Assembly (NCBI RefSeq): GCF_030272615.1
Contig: NC_081414.1
Span: 311,228,164-311,292,163, forward strand
Source of the DNA: Cryptomeria japonica
Lineage: Eukaryota > Streptophyta > Pinopsida > Cupressales > Cupressaceae
DNA: 64,000 nt
Direction of reading: 5' to 3'
Shown: one piece after another, positions 60,559 through 64,000 of the stretch
How positions within the stretch are numbered: position 1 is the first letter of the stretch
How the letters are laid out: each line of letters opens with the position of its first letter
The notes under the pieces: model-generated
What the model was told of the DNA's origin: nothing
Seen by the model: the letters and a program-made list of their open reading frames with translations, nothing else
Database searches by the model: none
Program-made: the position numbers and the translations under genes

Positions 60559-60938
60559 TGAAAATGGATAACAACAATATTGAAAGACTAAATGAATTCA
60601 ACCACAAAACCCTAGTCTAACAACAACAAAGATCCACCATAACATATGAAGATTACCTAGGACAATACAAATCAAATGAAATCACAAAGATTATACCACC
60701 AAATGTCCAATAGGGTTTGAATCTCCATTCTTCCTATCTCCATTGATCTTGCTTGATATATTTGCTCTCGGATTTTATGTGCACAAGAGCTCAACAAAGA
60801 ACGAAAATGTGGTTGCAAGTAGGATCGCATATGAAAGATCGAATGCGTAGTGTAGTCAATTGATCAGTCAACTAGGGTTTGATAATGAAGGAAGCATCTC
60901 CTTATATAGAAGACACTATAAGAAATGGAGGGATAAGA
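60559..60938 (-). repeat. Gypsy D: 3' part of an LTR
   Basis: Inverted match to A 9205-9583, including the TATA region (CCTTATATAGAAG near 60901) and GATATATTTGCTCTC near 60752. The LTR start is deleted. Confidence 0.85.
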
Positions 60939-60974
60939 ATGCATTCTAAAATATGTCAAACAAGGTCAAAAAAT

Positions 60975-61565
60975 GTTGAGGCGCATCTATGTTGATGCTA
61001 GGTGCGTCTAGGTTAGCTAGACATGTATGTGTTTGTGCCAAGCGCATTTGTGCAATATGTAAGCGCGTTTATGTCATGAAGGCGCATTTGTGTCTTCTAG
61101 GCAAATCGGCAGTTCTGTGATGAACATACATTGTCGATTGGATAAGTTGTTGAAAGGATACACTCAAGCAGGTCCTCTAGGGAAGACTAGAATAGCAGAT
61201 AGGGCTAGGATTGACAATTCTGTGATAGAACATACGTTGCCAATCAGGAAACTACTCAAGAGGATACACTCAAGCAGATGCCCTGGGATAGGATAGATCG
61301 AGGCACTTTGTGATGAACGGGGAGTAATAAAAAGAGCAGCACTTTGTGATGAACAGTGAGTGCAAAATATGAGCAGCACTTTGTGATGAACAGGGAGTAC
61401 AAAACACGTAGTACTTTGTGATGAACAGTGAGTACCACTAGGATAAACAACAACACTTTGTGATGAACAATGAGTGTCACTAGGATAGAGTGCCATATGA
61501 TAGATATAAGCACTAGGATAATAAGCAACATTTTGTGATGAACAGTGAATGCAACTTTAATTGAC
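60975..61565 (-). repeat. Gypsy D: tandem arrays matching those of A
   Basis: CACTTTGTGATGAACAGTGA-like units recur about nine times between 61120 and 61560, the inverse of the A units. Between 60975 and 61095 are degenerate GGCGCATTTGTGTC-like units. Confidence 0.85.
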
Positions 61566-61600
61566 ACAGCTGATTTGTTTGACTGCAGGAGTACCTACCT

Positions 61601-63264
61601 ATGTTGGAGTCACGGGAGAGATTCCCATCGACTCAGAGTTTACGACAGGAGCTGACTTTTGAGGACAGAGTAGCTATTGAGGTTATGGGTTTGCGATTCA
61701 TTCTGTGTGTGCCTGAGTTTTGGGCGAACATGGGGTTGTTGACTGCTTTAGCTGAGAGATGGCACTCAGAGACTTGTAGTTTCCATTTGTTGATGGGTGA
61801 GATGACAGTCACCATAGAGGATGTTTATAGGATTCTGAGGATACCGATCGAGGGGGAGTTGATTCCCTACGATCGAGACGGGGATAGGGATGCCCTGAGA
61901 TGAGTGTTTCAAGATCTAGGATTGGAGATGAGAGCGGGACATGTGGCATGGGATACCATGACACGGACAAGATTGGCACTACCATCAGTACTGGCAGGAG
62001 TGATCAGTGGGTTCCTGTGTCTGGATAGGGCGACATAAGGGTTGGTTGTGGACTAGGGGAGCACATTGGAGACACTCGTGACATAGCATACCAGATATGC
62101 CTGGGGACCGTGCGTGCTGGCACACTTGTATTATGAGCTTCATCAGTTTGTATACCATGGATCCGTAGGATTGCGCTGCGGAGTGACATTATTATAAGTA
62201 TGGGCTTATGAGCATCTGTTGGTTACCCGACCGATACATTTCAGAGGTAGGGGCCATGGGTGCATTTTTGTTCACTTATATGACATGATTACCTCACAGT
62301 CGTGGATCGAGAGACTGGAGCACTGGTGCAGGGTCATCGATGAGATTGACACTGTGGTATGGAGGCCATACCGAGAGTGCGAGGAATGGGAGGATGACGT
62401 AGTGGAGCTGCCATACACCTTTAGGAGTAGGTATCTGATTGGGCGGATGCCCTATGTACTGGAGAGGCAGCTGGTTGACAGGGTTTGTAGGCAGTTCGAC
62501 AAGATTCAGCGGATGCCACAGGGTTCCGGGATGTATGCTCGGATAGTGAGAGATCAGGCACACTTCGGGTTGTTATTGTCATATGATCAGGCAGTGATGT
62601 AGCTGGTAGAGATTATTCCCTTGTCGTGGGATATGTGGCTAGAGATAGAGGATGCAGGGATGGATGCAGAGTATACTGCATATTGGGTTGAGCATCCATT
62701 TCCACGACTGACAGATCCAGGGGAGCAGATAGATGGAGATGGTGGGGGGGATGAGGATGATGATGGAGATGGCGGAGGTAGAGGCCGATGGAGGAGGCGA
62801 GGGGTGATAGGAGAGAGGAGAGTGGCTTCGCGAGAGAGGGTGGAGAGGAGAGACAGGCTCACGTGGTGAGAGGCAGAGGTGGATTGCCTTTACAAGTGCC
62901 AGCAGCATAGGGTCCCAAACAAGTACAGGGACAGGGATAGGGACGAGGACAGGGGTAGGGGTAGCCATAGGTACAGGGGGAGGAGGAGGATGAGCTATTG
63001 GAGTTGAGGGAGATCTGTCAAGGACAGGCAGATGAGATCCAGGATCTGGAGAGGGAGACAGCTAGGCTCAGGAGACAGCTGAGGGACACAGAGCGGGAGA
63101 GGGATCAGGCCATCCAGTGCTATACAGAGGCTAAGATAGCACTGAGGGCAAGGAGGCAGGCGATAGAGGACATAGGAGTTGGTTATGCTTATGTTCTACG
63201 GGCCAAGGAGGAGATAGACTACTGGAGAGACTTATACTATGGGGTTGTGCCACCAGAGCAGTGA
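61601..63264 (+). pseudogene. Gypsy D: plant mobile domain (PMD) ORF
   Basis: Starts at ATG 61601 (MLESRERFPSTQ) and parallels the A ORF. The PMD core is near 61725-61865 (NMGLLTALAERWHSETCSFH, MTVTIEDVYRILRIP, GELIPYDRDG). A second conserved block is near 62229-62560 (RPIHFRGRGH, LPYTFRSRYLIGRMPYVLER). An acidic/basic low-complexity part lies at about 62720-62830. After a frame change near 62870-62990 the C-terminal coiled coil follows (62998-63264, DLERETARLRRQLRDTERER). Stops are at 61901, 62036, 62054, 62084, 62195 and 62600; where A can be compared, each fits C-to-T or G-to-A. Another TGA at 62867 ends the frame. A known host group with this domain are the MAIN/MAIL1 nuclear proteins. 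Confidence 0.82.
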
Positions 63265-64000
63265 GCCAGGAGCTTCCATAGACCATCGCGAACAACGATG
63301 ACCATTGGAGGGAGGGATAGGAGACAGGCATCCAACAGTGGTGGGTCCTTCCAAGGCACAGACTCCGTCGAGGCCAGGCAACTCTGAGGGAGGGAGTTCA
63401 TCATAGCCTTAGAGGGCTCCCTATGTATCAATTTTGTACCATTTTATATGATGACACCTTCGGGTGATTGTAGCCATATGATTTTGACATCATTGTATCA
63501 TGACACTTATGATTACGATATATATATGAGATGATTCATCTTTGCGACAGCTATATGCATGTGTACCTATGTGATGAGATGTTTCATGATGTATGTTTCT
63601 ATGTGATGCTTATGTTATGGATGCAAATATGTACATGATGAAATGTAATATTTTTGTTCTTTTATGTTTTATATGTTATGCTAATGCAAATGCGAATGTA
63701 TGAAATGCAAATGAATATGACAATGCAAATGTAAAATGTGCTAATATGTGTTGTGTGCAAGATGTGATGCAATTGTGATATCTATATGTATGTATGAAAT
63801 GCGATATGCTAACATGTGATAATGCAGGTGCAAACTACATGAAATGCAAATATTTTTGGTGTGTCATTATACTCAGTCATGTGATAGCAGGCTACATGGA
63901 CTCAAGAAGGACGATGGAAGTCAATCAAGAAAGGGGGATGGAAGATAGAAGATATGAAAGTGAATGAGCTTCTTGTGTGTTATCATCATTGAGCTTTATT
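63265..64000. other. Gypsy D: sequence beyond the PMD ORF, no gene seen
   Basis: From about 63500 a low-complexity stretch rich in ATGCAAATG, ATGTGATG and TATGAAATGC phrases. It would lie between the PMD ORF and integrase of D. A lacks such a long stretch here. Confidence 0.5.

Larger units (their letters stand above)
60559..64000 (-). mobile_element. Gypsy D: inverted relative of Gypsy A, continues beyond the window
   Basis: Reading on the minus strand from right to left: 3' noncoding part, PMD ORF (antisense to the element, so plus strand), tandem arrays, then part of the 3' LTR ending at 60559. Compared with A, about 880 bases are missing between the second array and the middle of the LTR (A positions about 8326-9205), including the PPT and the LTR start. 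Gag-pol would lie to the right of the window. Confidence 0.82.

Overview
This is repeat-dominated nuclear DNA from a seed plant, and I found no intact host gene. Low GC, long LTR retrotransposons with 3-10% LTR divergence, and a large share of decayed transposon sequence suggest a big gymnosperm (conifer-like) genome. That placement is an inference. The window holds four Ty3/Gypsy elements of one broad family (called A, B, C and D here), two Ty1/Copia elements (E and F), a 5'-truncated LINE, a second LINE tail, and the relic of a plant NLR disease-resistance gene.

Layout. 1-9583: Gypsy A, whose 5' half lies outside the window; it has a gag-pol in one frame, an antisense plant-mobile-domain (PMD) ORF, two tandem arrays, a polypurine tract (PPT) and a 3' LTR. 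9584-15172: Copia E, 5' truncated and lacking protease and integrase. 15858-29917: Gypsy B, a complete insertion with both LTRs, a 5-bp target duplication ATTAT, a primer binding site (PBS), a 2.7-kb leader, the whole gag-pol and a 50-bp tandem array. 31521-38747: Copia F, complete and flanked by CAATT. About 39560-40130 (minus strand): relic of a coiled-coil/NB-ARC gene. 40445-48540: Gypsy C, which has LTRs and a gag-like ORF but no protease, reverse transcriptase (RT) or integrase. 51573-53374: LINE with a 17-bp target duplication. 59300-60530 (minus strand): an LTR-like segment and a LINE tail. 60559-64000 (minus strand): Gypsy D, an inverted relative of A whose PMD ORF reads on the plus strand.

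How the parts relate. A and B carry the dual RNase H (RT-linked plus a second, aRNH-type domain) of the Tat/Ogre clade of Ty3/Gypsy, and both have a G-patch-like segment between protease and RT. A, B and C share the sequence before the PPT, the LTR start TGTAGACAC, and a motif downstream of the coding region. B and C share a conserved noncoding leader containing a 13-base near-palindrome. C has no enzymes, so it would need proteins from a relative such as B to move. Each element has its own tandem array upstream of the PPT. Every coding region is broken; in D all six stop codons I compared with A fit C-to-T or G-to-A change, as expected from decay of methylated cytosine.

Stretches where I see no gene are listed as such. 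All boundaries and counts were made by eye.
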